NCBI GenBank assembly: GCA_017458025.1 | Contig: JAFTGG010000096.1 | Span: 1 to 23,438, forward strand | Length of the DNA stretch: 23,438 nucleotides | Source of the DNA: Oscillospiraceae bacterium | GTDB taxonomy: Bacteria; Bacillota; Clostridia; Oscillospirales; Oscillospiraceae | Reading direction: 5' to 3' | In this document: piece by piece, positions 7,004-15,729 of the stretch | How the letters are laid out: each line of letters begins with the position of its first letter | Position numbering within the stretch: the first letter of the stretch is position 1 | Position numbers and translations under genes: made by a program | The notes under the pieces: model-generated | Seen by the model: the letters and a program-made list of their open reading frames with translations, nothing else | Told to the model about the DNA's origin: nothing | Database searches by the model: none

Positions 7004-8068
7004 ATGGTCTATATTCTCATTGCCATTTTGATCTTCGGCGTGCTGATCGGGCTGCATGAGTTCGGGCATTTCGCCGTCGCGAAAGCGTGCGGCGTGCGCG
7101 TGAACGAGTTTTCCATCGGCATGGGGCCGCTGAACTTCCAAAAAACCAAGGGGGAGACGGACTATTCGCTGCGTCTGCTGCCCATCGGCGGCTACTGCGC
7201 AATGGAGGGCGAGGACGAGGACTCCGACGACCCGCGCGCGCTGAACGTCCAGCCGTTCTGGAAGCAGTTCCTCATTTTCGTCGCGGGCGCGGCGATGAAC
7301 TTCCTCACCGGCTTCGCGATTCTGCTGTGCCTTTACGCGGGCGCGGCGGGCTTCTATACAACGAACATCGTCGAACTCAATCCGGCGTTTCCGAATCAAG
7401 GCGAAGACGGCGTCATGGTCGGCGACGAGATCTACAAGATCAACGGAGAGCGCATCTACCTGCGCGGCGACGTTTCGACGATCCTGGAGTACAAGTCCCG
7501 CGGCGATACGATGGAGATGGTCGTCAAGCGAGACGGGCAGAAGCTGACGCGCACGCTTACCATGCAGACCTACACCGACGAAAACGGGCAGGAGTACCGC
7601 GCCTACGGCTTTACGTTCGGCAGTATCGTCGAGGCGACGCCGATGCTGAAGCTCAAATACAGTTGGTACAACGCCATTGACTATGTGCGCCTCGTGCGGT
7701 TGAGCCTGCAAATGCTCATCACCGGCGCGGCGGGCGTCAACGACCTGAGCGGCCCCGTCGGTATCGTATCGACGATCTCGGAGATGGGGCAGGAGACCGA
7801 AGCGGAGGCGGGCTTTGCCGCGGCGCTCGAAAACGTGCTGTTTTTCGGCGCGCTGATCGCGGTGAACCTCGCGGTCATGAATCTGCTCCCGCTGCCCGCG
7901 CTTGACGGCGGCAAGATATTGATCCTCGTACTCGACGCGATCGGCATGCTGCTGTTCAAGCGCAGGATTCCGGAGAAGTTCGAGACTGTTGTCAACGCCG
8001 CGGGATTTGTGGCGCTGATGGGTCTGATGCTGTTTGTTACGTTCAACGACGTGGTTAAATTGTTATGA
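7004..8068 (+). CDS. rseP: RIP metalloprotease, site-2 protease family
   Basis: This 354-residue integral membrane zinc protease cleaves membrane proteins such as anti-sigma factors and remnant signal peptides within the bilayer. The first helix carries the zinc motif HEFGH (residues 18-22). The third zinc ligand is Asp301 in NLLPLPALDGGK. A PDZ-like domain occupies roughly residues 120-200 (DGVMVGDEIYKINGE, then LRGDVSTILEYKSRG). Four membrane helices are expected, the last at the C-terminus. The start has AGGAG overlapping the dxr stop codon, 13 nt after dxr. Its position between dxr and ispG/polC matches the Firmicute operon in which the gene is called rasP. The substrate in this organism cannot be inferred from the window. 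Confidence 0.94.
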   Translation: MVYILIAILIFGVLIGLHEFGHFAVAKACGVRVNEFSIGMGPLNFQKTKGETDYSLRLLPIGGYCAMEGEDEDSDDPRALNVQPFWKQFLIFVAGAAMNFLTGFAILLCLYAGAAGFYTTNIVELNPAFPNQGEDGVMVGDEIYKINGERIYLRGDVSTILEYKSRGDTMEMVVKRDGQKLTRTLTMQTYTDENGQEYRAYGFTFGSIVEATPMLKLKYSWYNAIDYVRLVRLSLQMLITGAAGVNDLSGPVGIVSTISEMGQETEAEAGFAAALENVLFFGALIAVNLAVMNLLPLPALDGGKILILVLDAIGMLLFKRRIPEKFETVVNAAGFVALMGLMLFVTFNDVVKLL

Positions 8069-8084
8069 AAAGGCAGTATTTGAT

Positions 8085-9122
8085 ATGACAAAACGTATTT
8101 TTGCCGGACAGGTCGCCATTGGCGGCGGCGCTCCGGTCACAATACAGTCGATGTGCAACACGCGTACCGAGGACGCGGAGGCGACCATCGCCCAGATCCA
8201 CGCTCTCGAGGACGCGGGCTGCGAGATCATTCGCGTCACCGTACCGAACATGGACGCGGCGCGGGCGCTGAGTATCATCAGGGACGCGATCCGTATCCCG
8301 CTCGTCGCGGATATCCATTTCGACTACCGTCTCGCGGTCGAGGCGGCGGCGCGCGGCGCGGACGCCATTCGCATCAATCCCGGCAACATCGGCGGCGAGG
8401 ACAACGTCCGCGCGGTGGTAGACGCGTGCCGCGCCCGCCGGCTGCCGATCCGGATCGGCGTCAACGGCGGGTCGCTTGAAAAGGAGCTGCTCGCGAAGTA
8501 CGGCCGCGTGACGCCCGAGGCGCTGGTCGAAAGCGCGATGACGCATATCAGGCTGCTCGAAAAGTACGATTTCACCGACGTCTGCGTCAGCGTCAAGTCG
8601 AGCGACGTGCCGCTCAACATGGCGGCGTACCGTCTGCTGCACGAGACCGTCGACTATCCGCTGCATCTCGGCGTGACCGAGGCGGGTACGCCGTCGATGG
8701 GGCTCATCAAGTCCGCCATCGGTATCGGGGGGCTGCTGTGCGAGGGCATCGGCGATACGATCCGCGTGTCGCTGACCGCCGATCCGGTGGAGGAGGTTTA
8801 CGCCGCGAAGCGCATTTTGCAGGCGTGCGGGCTGCGCAAGACCGGCGTCAACCTTGTGTCTTGCCCGACCTGCGGGCGTACGGCCTACGACATGATCCCG
8901 CTGGTCGAGGAGCTCGAAAAGCGGCTCGCGGGCTGCGATAAGAACATCACGGTCGCAGTCATGGGCTGCGTCGTGAACGGCCCGGGCGAGGCGAGCGCCG
9001 CCGACCTCGGCGTCGCAGGCGGCAAGGGCGAGGGGCTCGTTTTCCGCCGCGGCGCGGTGCTGTACAAGGTGCCGGAGGAAAAGCTTATTGACGCGCTGAT
9101 GGACGAGATTGAAAAACTGTAG
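8085..9122 (+). CDS. ispG: (E)-4-hydroxy-3-methylbut-2-enyl-diphosphate synthase
   Basis: IspG (GcpE) reduces MEcPP to HMBPP, the penultimate MEP-pathway step, using a 4Fe-4S cluster. The 345-residue protein is of the short, TIM-barrel plus cluster-domain bacterial type. Cluster ligands are Cys260 and Cys263 in SCPTCGRTAYD, Cys295 in MGCVVNGPGE, and Glu302. The N-terminus TIQSMCNTRTED and the SVKSSDVPLNM segment are family hallmarks. The start at 8085 follows AAAGG by 11 nt; a longer frame reaching back into rseP is rejected. It is intact, in contrast to dxr in the same operon, which argues that the MEP pathway is still used. Confidence 0.96.
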   Translation: MTKRIFAGQVAIGGGAPVTIQSMCNTRTEDAEATIAQIHALEDAGCEIIRVTVPNMDAARALSIIRDAIRIPLVADIHFDYRLAVEAAARGADAIRINPGNIGGEDNVRAVVDACRARRLPIRIGVNGGSLEKELLAKYGRVTPEALVESAMTHIRLLEKYDFTDVCVSVKSSDVPLNMAAYRLLHETVDYPLHLGVTEAGTPSMGLIKSAIGIGGLLCEGIGDTIRVSLTADPVEEVYAAKRILQACGLRKTGVNLVSCPTCGRTAYDMIPLVEELEKRLAGCDKNITVAVMGCVVNGPGEASAADLGVAGGKGEGLVFRRGAVLYKVPEEKLIDALMDEIEKL

Positions 9123-9135
9123 ATAAGGGTACATA

Positions 9136-12100
9136 ATGGCACAGAAGAAACCTTTTTTTGAATTATTCGGCGACTTTGCGCCCGACTTCACGCTGCGGCG
9201 GCATCTGAACGGCGCGCTCGTGACCGACATGGTGCTTGAAGCGGAGAAGCGCGCGCTGACGCTGGAGCTGGAGACGGCGGAGGAGTTCCCGCAGGCGGCG
9301 CGCGCCGCGGCGGAGGCGCTGCTTGCGCGGCGCTACGAGCTCAGCGCCGTGCATCTGCACGTCCATGACGCGCCGCCGAAAGAAGAGCAAGGCAAAACCG
9401 CCGAAAAGAAGCCGAAGCCCAAGACCAAGCGCATCATGGGCGGCGAGATCAAGGGACGGGTCACGCCGATGCGCGAGCTGACCGCGACGATGGGGAAGGC
9501 CGTCGTCGAGGGCAAGGTGTTCAAATTCGACTGCCATGAGACGCGCCGTCCGGGCATGTGGGTCGTCGTCATCGAGCTGACGGACTATACCGGCTCGGTG
9601 GTCGTGCGCCGCAACATGATGGAGCGCGAGACGCGCCCGTTACAGGAGCGCATTGAGCCGGGCATGTGGCTGCGCGTCGCGGGCAGCATGGAGCTGACCT
9701 ACGACGGCAAGGATATTCAGCTCAACCCGCGCGACATCTGCGCGGTACAGCATGAGGGCCGGAAGGACAACGCGCCGGTCAAACGCGTGGAGCTGCATTT
9801 ACATACCAAGATGTCCAATATGGACGCCCTGACCGACACAAAGAGCGTCGTCAAGCTCGCGGCGTCGTGGGGCATGCCCGCCATCGCGATCACCGACCAC
9901 GGCGTCGCGCAGGCATTTCCTGACGCTTGGCACGCAGCGGGGGATAAAATAAAAATACTTTACGGCTGCGAGGGCTATTTTGTCAACGATCTGGACGACC
10001 GTCTCGCGGTGCACGGTACGGCGGACGGCGATTTCCACGGCGAGATCGTCTGCTTTGACATCGAGACCACCGGTCTAAAAGTAACGCAGGAGGCGATTAC
10101 CGAGATCGGCGCGGTGCTTCTGCGCGACGGCGAGATTGTGGACACGTTCCAGACCTTCGTCGACCCCGAACGCCGGCTGACGCCGGAGATCGTGGGTCTC
10201 ACCGGCATCACGGACGCGATGCTCGCGGGCGCGCCGAAGCTTGAGGACGCGCTGTGCGCGTTCCTCGATTTCGCGGGCGGACGAATCCTTGCCGCGCACA
10301 ACGCCGAGTTCGATATCAGCTTCATTCGCGCGGGCTGCAAAAAGTGCGGCATTCCGTTCGAGCCGACGTATCTCGACTCGCTGATTTTCGCGCAGAACCT
10401 ACTGCCGGGGCTCAAAAACTACAAGCTCGATGTGGTCGCCGAGCATTTGAAGCTGCCCGCGTTCAACCACCACCGCGCGAGCGACGACGCGGCGCCCGTG
10501 GCGCAGATGCTCGCGAAGTTCTTCCCGATGCTCGAACAGCGCGGCGTGACGCGCATCCAGCAAATTAACGCCGAGATGCTCAAGCTGCGCCCGCAGGGCG
10601 GGCGCGGCAACCGCTTCCCGAAGCACATCATTCTCATCGCGCAGAACAAGGCGGGGCTCAAGCACCTCTATCAGCTCATTTCCGCGTCGAACCTCAAATA
10701 TTTTAAGCGCTACCCGATCATTCCCAAGAGCGAGCTGGTCGCGCGCCGCGAGGGAATCCTCGTCGGCTCCGCCTGCGAGGCGGGCGAGCTGTTCCGCGCC
10801 GTCGTCGACCACAAGGATTGGGACGAGCTCAAGCGTATCGCGTCGTTCTACGACTACCTCGAAATCCAGCCGCTTTGCAACAACCGCTTTCTGGTACGCG
10901 AGGGCAAGGCGAAGGACGACGAGGAGCTGAAGGAGTACAACCGCACGATCGTCCGTCTCGGCGAGGAGCTGGGCAAGCCCGTCTGCGCTACCGGCGACGT
11001 GCATTTTCAGGAGCCGGAGGACGAGGAGTACCGCCATATCATTCTCGCGGCGAAGAAGTTCGCCGACGCGAACGCGCCGCTGCCGCTCTACTTCCGCACG
11101 ACGGAGGAGATGCTGAAAGAGTTCGACTATCTCGGCGCGGAGAAAGCCTACGAGGTGGTCGTGACCAATACGCGCAAGATCGCGGACATGGTCGAGAACA
11201 TAGAGCTGCTGCCCAAGGGAAAGCTGTTCCCGCCGCGGCTCGAAAATTCTGAGGAAGAACTCAACACGATGGTCTGGGCGAAGGCGCACGAGCTGTACGG
11301 CGAGGAGCTGCCGCAGCTCATCACCGACCGCCTCAACATCGAGCTGGGCGGTATTCTCGGCAAGTACGACGTGGTGTACATGAGCGCGCAGAAGCTGGTA
11401 CAGCGCTCGCTGGAAAGCGGCTATCTGGTCGGCTCGCGAGGGAGCGTCGGCTCGTCGCTGGTCGCCTACATGGCGGGCATCACCGAGGTCAACTCGCTGC
11501 CGCCGCACTACCGCTGCCCGAACTGCAAGAACGTCGAGTTCGTGCGGGACGGCAGCTACGGCTGCGGCGCGGACATGCCGGACAAGGTCTGCCCGAAGTG
11601 CGGAGAGAAGTACGTCAAGGACGGGTTCGACATCCCGTTCGAGACCTTCCTCGGTTTCGGCGGCGGCAAGGTGCCGGACATCGACCTCAACTTCTCCGGC
11701 GAGTATCAGGCGCGGGCGCACCGCCACGCCATCGAGATGTTCGGCGAGACGCAGGTGTTCCGCGCGGGCACCATCGGCACGCTGGCGGAGAAGACCGCCT
11801 ACGGTTTCGTGAAAAAATACCTTGAAGAAAACGGTATTACCGCGGGTAACGCCGAGATCGACCGCCTCGTTGAGGGCTGCGTCGGCGTACGCCGCACGAC
11901 GGGGCAGCACCCGGGCGGACTCGTCGTCGTGCCGGACGATATGGACGTGGAGGATTTCTGTCCGGTGCAGCACCCCGCGGACGATCCCGACAGCGACATC
12001 ATCACGACGCATTTCGAGTACCACTGCATGGAGGACAATCTCCTGAAGCTCGATATGCTCGGCCACGATGACCCGACGATGATCCGCATGCTCGAGAATC

Positions 12101-13125
12101 TCACGGGCGTCAACGCCCGCGCGATCCCGCTCGACGACCCCGACACGCTGAGCCTGTTCACGTCGTCGAAAGCCCTGGGCTACGAGGACGACGAGGTGCT
12201 CGGCCCGACGGGCGCGGTGGCGATCCCCGAATTTAACACGCGCTTCACGCGCCAGATGCTCGTCGACACGCAGCCGAAGGACTTTAATACGCTGCTGCGA
12301 CTCTCGGGCTTCTCCCACGGCACGGACGTGTGGCTCGGCAACGCGAAGGACCTCATCATGAACAAGACTGCGACGGTTTTGGAGACGGTCGGGTGCCGCG
12401 ACGACATCATGCTGTACCTCATCAAGATGGGGCTCGACCCGAAGATGAGCTTTAAGATCATGGAGTCCGTCCGCAAGGGCAAGGTCAAGAAGAACGGCTT
12501 TGAAGAGGGCTGGGAGAGCGAGATGCACGCGCACGACGTGCCGCAGTGGTACATCGACTCGCTCGCGAAGATCGGCTACCTGTTCCCGAAGGCGCACGCG
12601 GTGGCGTACGTCATGATGGCGTTCCGCATCGCGTGGTTCAAGGTGCACGAACCGCTGGCGTTTTACGCGACGTTTTTCTCGGTCCGCGCCAAGGCGTTCG
12701 ACGCCGCCGAGTGCTGCTTTCCGAACGCGGAGGATGGCGCGGAGCGCACGAAGCGCCGCATCAGGGAGATCGAGAACAACAAGGACGCGACGGCGGTGGA
12801 GCAGGACCTGATGACGACGCTCGAGGTGTGCTACGAGTTCTACCTGCGCGGCTTCCACTTTGACAACATCGACATCTTCCGCTCCGACGCGACGAGGTTC
12901 CTCATTACCGAAAACGGCTTGCTTCCGCCGCTCACGAGCGTCCACGGCCTCGGCGAAGCCGCGGCGCAGGATACGGTGGAAAAGCGCGAGGGCAAGGACT
13001 TCATTTCCATCGAGGAGTTTGCCATGACCTGCAACAAGCTCTCCAAGACGCACATCGAGCAGCTCAAGGCGCTCGGCGCGTTCGCGGGCATGAGCGAGAC
13101 GAGCCAGATCTCGCTGTTTGGGTGA
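9136..13125 (+). CDS. polC: DNA polymerase III alpha subunit, PolC type
   Basis: This 1329-residue Gram-positive replicative polymerase has a built-in proofreading exonuclease. Domain order from the N-terminus is a short N-terminal region, an OB-fold (about 95-205), and a PHP domain begun by ELHLHTKMSNMDALTD near 218. Inserted into PHP is a DnaQ-type exonuclease (about 308-460; FDIETTGL, HNAEFD, and HHRASDD). The polymerase core follows, with GSRGSVGSS near 766, a zinc module (YRCPNC and CPKCG, about 790-825), catalytic PDIDLNF near 848, and QHPGG near 924. It is somewhat shorter than the roughly 1430-1470 residues of Bacillus PolC, mostly at the N-terminus. The start follows ATAAGG. As the last gene of the operon, it is followed by hairpins without a clear U-tract. 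Confidence 0.97.
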   Translation: MAQKKPFFELFGDFAPDFTLRRHLNGALVTDMVLEAEKRALTLELETAEEFPQAARAAAEALLARRYELSAVHLHVHDAPPKEEQGKTAEKKPKPKTKRIMGGEIKGRVTPMRELTATMGKAVVEGKVFKFDCHETRRPGMWVVVIELTDYTGSVVVRRNMMERETRPLQERIEPGMWLRVAGSMELTYDGKDIQLNPRDICAVQHEGRKDNAPVKRVELHLHTKMSNMDALTDTKSVVKLAASWGMPAIAITDHGVAQAFPDAWHAAGDKIKILYGCEGYFVNDLDDRLAVHGTADGDFHGEIVCFDIETTGLKVTQEAITEIGAVLLRDGEIVDTFQTFVDPERRLTPEIVGLTGITDAMLAGAPKLEDALCAFLDFAGGRILAAHNAEFDISFIRAGCKKCGIPFEPTYLDSLIFAQNLLPGLKNYKLDVVAEHLKLPAFNHHRASDDAAPVAQMLAKFFPMLEQRGVTRIQQINAEMLKLRPQGGRGNRFPKHIILIAQNKAGLKHLYQLISASNLKYFKRYPIIPKSELVARREGILVGSACEAGELFRAVVDHKDWDELKRIASFYDYLEIQPLCNNRFLVREGKAKDDEELKEYNRTIVRLGEELGKPVCATGDVHFQEPEDEEYRHIILAAKKFADANAPLPLYFRTTEEMLKEFDYLGAEKAYEVVVTNTRKIADMVENIELLPKGKLFPPRLENSEEELNTMVWAKAHELYGEELPQLITDRLNIELGGILGKYDVVYMSAQKLVQRSLESGYLVGSRGSVGSSLVAYMAGITEVNSLPPHYRCPNCKNVEFVRDGSYGCGADMPDKVCPKCGEKYVKDGFDIPFETFLGFGGGKVPDIDLNFSGEYQARAHRHAIEMFGETQVFRAGTIGTLAEKTAYGFVKKYLEENGITAGNAEIDRLVEGCVGVRRTTGQHPGGLVVVPDDMDVEDFCPVQHPADDPDSDIITTHFEYHCMEDNLLKLDMLGHDDPTMIRMLENLTGVNARAIPLDDPDTLSLFTSSKALGYEDDEVLGPTGAVAIPEFNTRFTRQMLVDTQPKDFNTLLRLSGFSHGTDVWLGNAKDLIMNKTATVLETVGCRDDIMLYLIKMGLDPKMSFKIMESVRKGKVKKNGFEEGWESEMHAHDVPQWYIDSLAKIGYLFPKAHAVAYVMMAFRIAWFKVHEPLAFYATFFSVRAKAFDAAECCFPNAEDGAERTKRRIREIENNKDATAVEQDLMTTLEVCYEFYLRGFHFDNIDIFRSDATRFLITENGLLPPLTSVHGLGEAAAQDTVEKREGKDFISIEEFAMTCNKLSKTHIEQLKALGAFAGMSETSQISLFG

Positions 13126-13150
13126 GCTTGCGGTCCCATTTCTTCTCCTT

Positions 13151-13214
13151 GAGGCGCGGCCTCGTTCGAGGGCGCGCCTCTGGTTCGCTTTATGACGCAC
13201 CGAAATGGGTGCGT
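13151..13214 (+). other. Two hairpins after polC, weak terminator or leader structure
   Basis: The first stem pairs GAGGCGCG (13151-13158) with CGCGCCTC (13173-13180) and CCTCG with CGAGG inside, with one G-G mismatch. The second pairs ACGCACC (13195-13201) with GGTGCGT (13208-13214). Neither is followed by a run of T, so intrinsic termination is doubtful. CCCATTTC (13135-13142) is also complementary to GAAATGGG (13202-13209), which competes with the second hairpin. Confidence 0.5.
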
Positions 13215-13239
13215 TCTGTCGTAAAAATGAACCCGTTTG

Positions 13240-13264
13240 GTAACATCACTGTAGGTGATACTAC
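13240..13264. promoter_or_regulatory. 25-bp dyad, putative operator of the XRE regulator
   Basis: The arms GTAACATCAC (13240-13249) and GTGATACTAC (13255-13264) are complementary at 8 of 10 positions around a 5-nt spacer. The site ends immediately before the ATG at 13265 and contains the likely ribosome binding site AGGTG. Binding of a dimeric helix-turn-helix protein here would block expression of the XRE gene and of the coupled comEC. Confidence 0.5.
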
Positions 13265-13477
13265 ATGGAATTTAGACGGATTCGCGACTTGCGGGAAGAC
13301 CACGACAAGTCGCAAAAAGCGATGGCGGATTATTTGCATCTGCATCGCAATGTCTACCATCGTTATGAAAGCGGCGAGCGGGAAGCGCCGTCGTGGGTTG
13401 TCATCAAGCTCGCAGAGTATTATAACGTCAGCACCGATTATGTCTTTGGCTTGACGGACAATCCCAGCCGGAAATGA
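13265..13477 (+). CDS. Small XRE-family helix-turn-helix regulator
   Basis: This 70-residue protein is almost entirely one Cro/C1-type helix-turn-helix domain. Visible helices are FRRIRDLREDHDKSQKAMADYL, the recognition region HRNVYHRYESGEREAPSWVV, and the fourth helix KLAEYYNVSTDYVFGLTDN, the usual ending of such domains. There is no ligand-binding or dimerisation extension. AGGTG lies 7 nt before the ATG and within the dyad 13240-13264. The TGA overlaps the comEC ATG (ATGA), so the regulator and comEC are translationally coupled. It could autoregulate and so set comEC levels; this is inference. Confidence 0.85.
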   Translation: MEFRRIRDLREDHDKSQKAMADYLHLHRNVYHRYESGEREAPSWVVIKLAEYYNVSTDYVFGLTDNPSRK

Positions 13478-15720
13478 GACGGCTGGCGACATTTTGCTTC
13501 GCGTTTGCCGCGGGCGTGTTCGCCGCGCAATATCTGCTGCCGGATTGGCTGCTGCCCTACGCGGCGGCGGGCTGTGTGGCGCTCGGCGCGCTTTGGGCGT
13601 GGCTGCTGCACGGCGATAATCGGCGGAGAGCTGCGATCATCGGCGCCGCGCTCGCGTTGGCGCTTTGCTATGACTGCCTCTATGTCCGGCTTGTGCAAGC
13701 GCCGTTCGAGGCGCTGGCCGGCACGCAGCGGGAGCTGAGGATGGAGGCCGTGGACTTCCCGTCGGAAACCGACTACGGCAGCCGCGTCGAGGTGCGCGTC
13801 TTAGACCGCGGGCTGCACGGCAAAGCCGTCTACTACGGCAGCGCGTCGCTGCTGGACGTTGAGCCCGGCATGCGCCTGACCGCAAACGTCTATGTCAACA
13901 GCGCGGCAACGATCCGGGACGCCGAGGTCGCGACGCACACCTCGCGGGGCGTGTTCGCGCTGCTTTACGCGAGGGGAGAGGCGGCGGTCGAAGACGGTAG
14001 CGCCGGTTCGCTCCGCTATCTGCCGCAGCGGCTCGCGCGGCAGATGCAGCGCGTCGTTGCGGAGAGCTTTCCCGCGCGCACGCGGGCGTTCATGAACGCG
14101 ATTCTGCTCGGCGACCGCTACGACCTCGCGACAGAGGATAAGACGTATCTGAGCGAAGCGGGGCTGTACCATGTGACCGCGGTCTCCGGCTTGCACTGCG
14201 CGTTTTTGCTGTCGCTGCTGAGCTTTCTCGTCGGAAAACACCGCCGTCGGCTGCTGTCTGCCGTCGCGATACCGATCTTGGCGTTGTACGCGGTCATGGT
14301 TGGCCTGACGCCGTCTGTTCTGCGCGCGTGCATTATGATGACGTTTTTGCTGCTCGCGCCGCTGTTCCGGCGCGAGAGCGATCCGCCGACAGCGCTTTCG
14401 TTCGCGTTGTTCCTGATTTTGGCGGCGAACCCGTTCGCGGTGAAAAGCGTGTCGCTGCAATTGTCTTTTGCCGCGGTGTCGGGCATGATCTGGCTTGGAG
14501 CGAGGCTTTTTGAGCGTATTCGCACAAAAAAGCGTTCCAAAGCGGCATACCTTGCGCTCGCCTCGCTTGCGACGACGGCGGGTGCGCTGGTGTTCACGGT
14601 CCCGCTTACCGCGTTTTACTTCGGCTATCTGGTGTTGCTCGCGCCGCTGAGCAACCTGCTGTGCCTCTGGGCGGCGACGTTCACCTTCGCGGCGGGACTC
14701 ATCGTCACGCTGCTGGGCATGGCATTTCTGCCGCTGGCGCGGATTTTGGCGTATCTGCCGCACTTCGGCGCGTGGTATCTGCTGACGGCGGCCAAGTGGC
14801 TCACGAAGATCCCGTACCACGCGGTGTATTTTGCGAACAATTACTTGAAGCTCTGGCTCGTCTACGCCTACGCCATGTTCGGCGTCTGCTACGCCGCCAA
14901 GCGCGGCAAATGGCGCTATGTGACGGCGTCCGGCCTTGCAGTCGCGACGCTGGCGCTGACGGTATGGCTCAACGCCCTGCCGATGCATGGCGGCTCGCTG
15001 CACATGGTCGCGCTCGACGTCGGACAGGGACAGAGCGTTGCGCTGCACTCCAAGGGCGCGACGGCGCTCATGGACTGCGGCAGCAGCTCCTACGTCGACG
15101 CGGGCGACGTGACGGCGGACTATCTCCAAAGCGCCGGCATACGCAAGGTGGACTATTTCGTGCTGTCGCACTATCACGCCGACCACTGCAACGGTCTGCC
15201 GGTGCTGCTCTCGCGGCTGAAGGTCGGGCGCTTCGTGCTGCCGGACGTCGAGGAGGGCGACGCGCTGCGCGCCGAGGTTTTGGCGCTGGCGGAGCGGTAC
15301 GAGATCCCCGTGACGTTCGTGCGCCGCAAGGAAGCGTTTGTCATCGGCGACGCGACGCTGACCGTCTACCCGCCGGTGACGGAGGGCGATATGAACGAGG
15401 AGTGCCTGACGGCGGTCTGCACAACGGGCAGCTTCGACGCGCTGTTCACCGGCGACATGGACGCGAACACGGAGTACCGCGTCATCGCGTCTTATCAAAT
15501 CCCCGATATCGAGGTGCTGATGGTCGGGCACCACGGTTCGCGCTACTCGACGGGCGGCGACCTGCTCGCGGAGGTGAAGCCGGAAACCGGCGTCATCAGC
15601 TGCGGGCTCAACAACCGTTACGGGCATCCGAACGAAGAAACGCTCTACCGCCTGACCGGCGCGGGCGTGGAGGTCTACCGCACCGATTTGCAAGGGAACA
15701 TACATATCACGGTCAATTGA
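13474..15720 (+). CDS. comEC: ComEC/Rec2 family DNA-uptake channel protein
   Basis: This 748-residue polytopic protein is expected to form the channel that carries single-stranded DNA across the membrane during transformation. N-terminal hydrophobic helices (residues 1-75) are followed by an OB-like extracellular domain. The competence membrane domain spans about 190-490 (YHVTAVSGLHCAFLLSLLSF, GLTPSVLRACIMM). From about residue 510 there is a C-terminal metallo-beta-lactamase domain (ALDVGQGQS, MDCGSSS, SHYHADHCNGLP with His566, His568, Asp570 and His571, TGDMD, GHHGS). The domain probably degrades the non-transported strand. comEA is not adjacent. The gene overlaps the XRE regulator at its start and is followed after 9 nt by holA, a frequent neighbour in Firmicutes. 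Confidence 0.95.
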   Translation: MRRLATFCFAFAAGVFAAQYLLPDWLLPYAAAGCVALGALWAWLLHGDNRRRAAIIGAALALALCYDCLYVRLVQAPFEALAGTQRELRMEAVDFPSETDYGSRVEVRVLDRGLHGKAVYYGSASLLDVEPGMRLTANVYVNSAATIRDAEVATHTSRGVFALLYARGEAAVEDGSAGSLRYLPQRLARQMQRVVAESFPARTRAFMNAILLGDRYDLATEDKTYLSEAGLYHVTAVSGLHCAFLLSLLSFLVGKHRRRLLSAVAIPILALYAVMVGLTPSVLRACIMMTFLLLAPLFRRESDPPTALSFALFLILAANPFAVKSVSLQLSFAAVSGMIWLGARLFERIRTKKRSKAAYLALASLATTAGALVFTVPLTAFYFGYLVLLAPLSNLLCLWAATFTFAAGLIVTLLGMAFLPLARILAYLPHFGAWYLLTAAKWLTKIPYHAVYFANNYLKLWLVYAYAMFGVCYAAKRGKWRYVTASGLAVATLALTVWLNALPMHGGSLHMVALDVGQGQSVALHSKGATALMDCGSSSYVDAGDVTADYLQSAGIRKVDYFVLSHYHADHCNGLPVLLSRLKVGRFVLPDVEEGDALRAEVLALAERYEIPVTFVRRKEAFVIGDATLTVYPPVTEGDMNEECLTAVCTTGSFDALFTGDMDANTEYRVIASYQIPDIEVLMVGHHGSRYSTGGDLLAEVKPETGVISCGLNNRYGHPNEETLYRLTGAGVEVYRTDLQGNIHITVN

Positions 15721-15729
15721 GGCGAAGTC

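Noticed and set aside
10399..13200. Very long open frame (over 900 codons) on the minus strand across polC
   Set aside because: It is antisense to an unmistakable PolC. Its translation is Arg/Ala/Val/His-rich with no domains, the usual shadow of a GC-rich gene.
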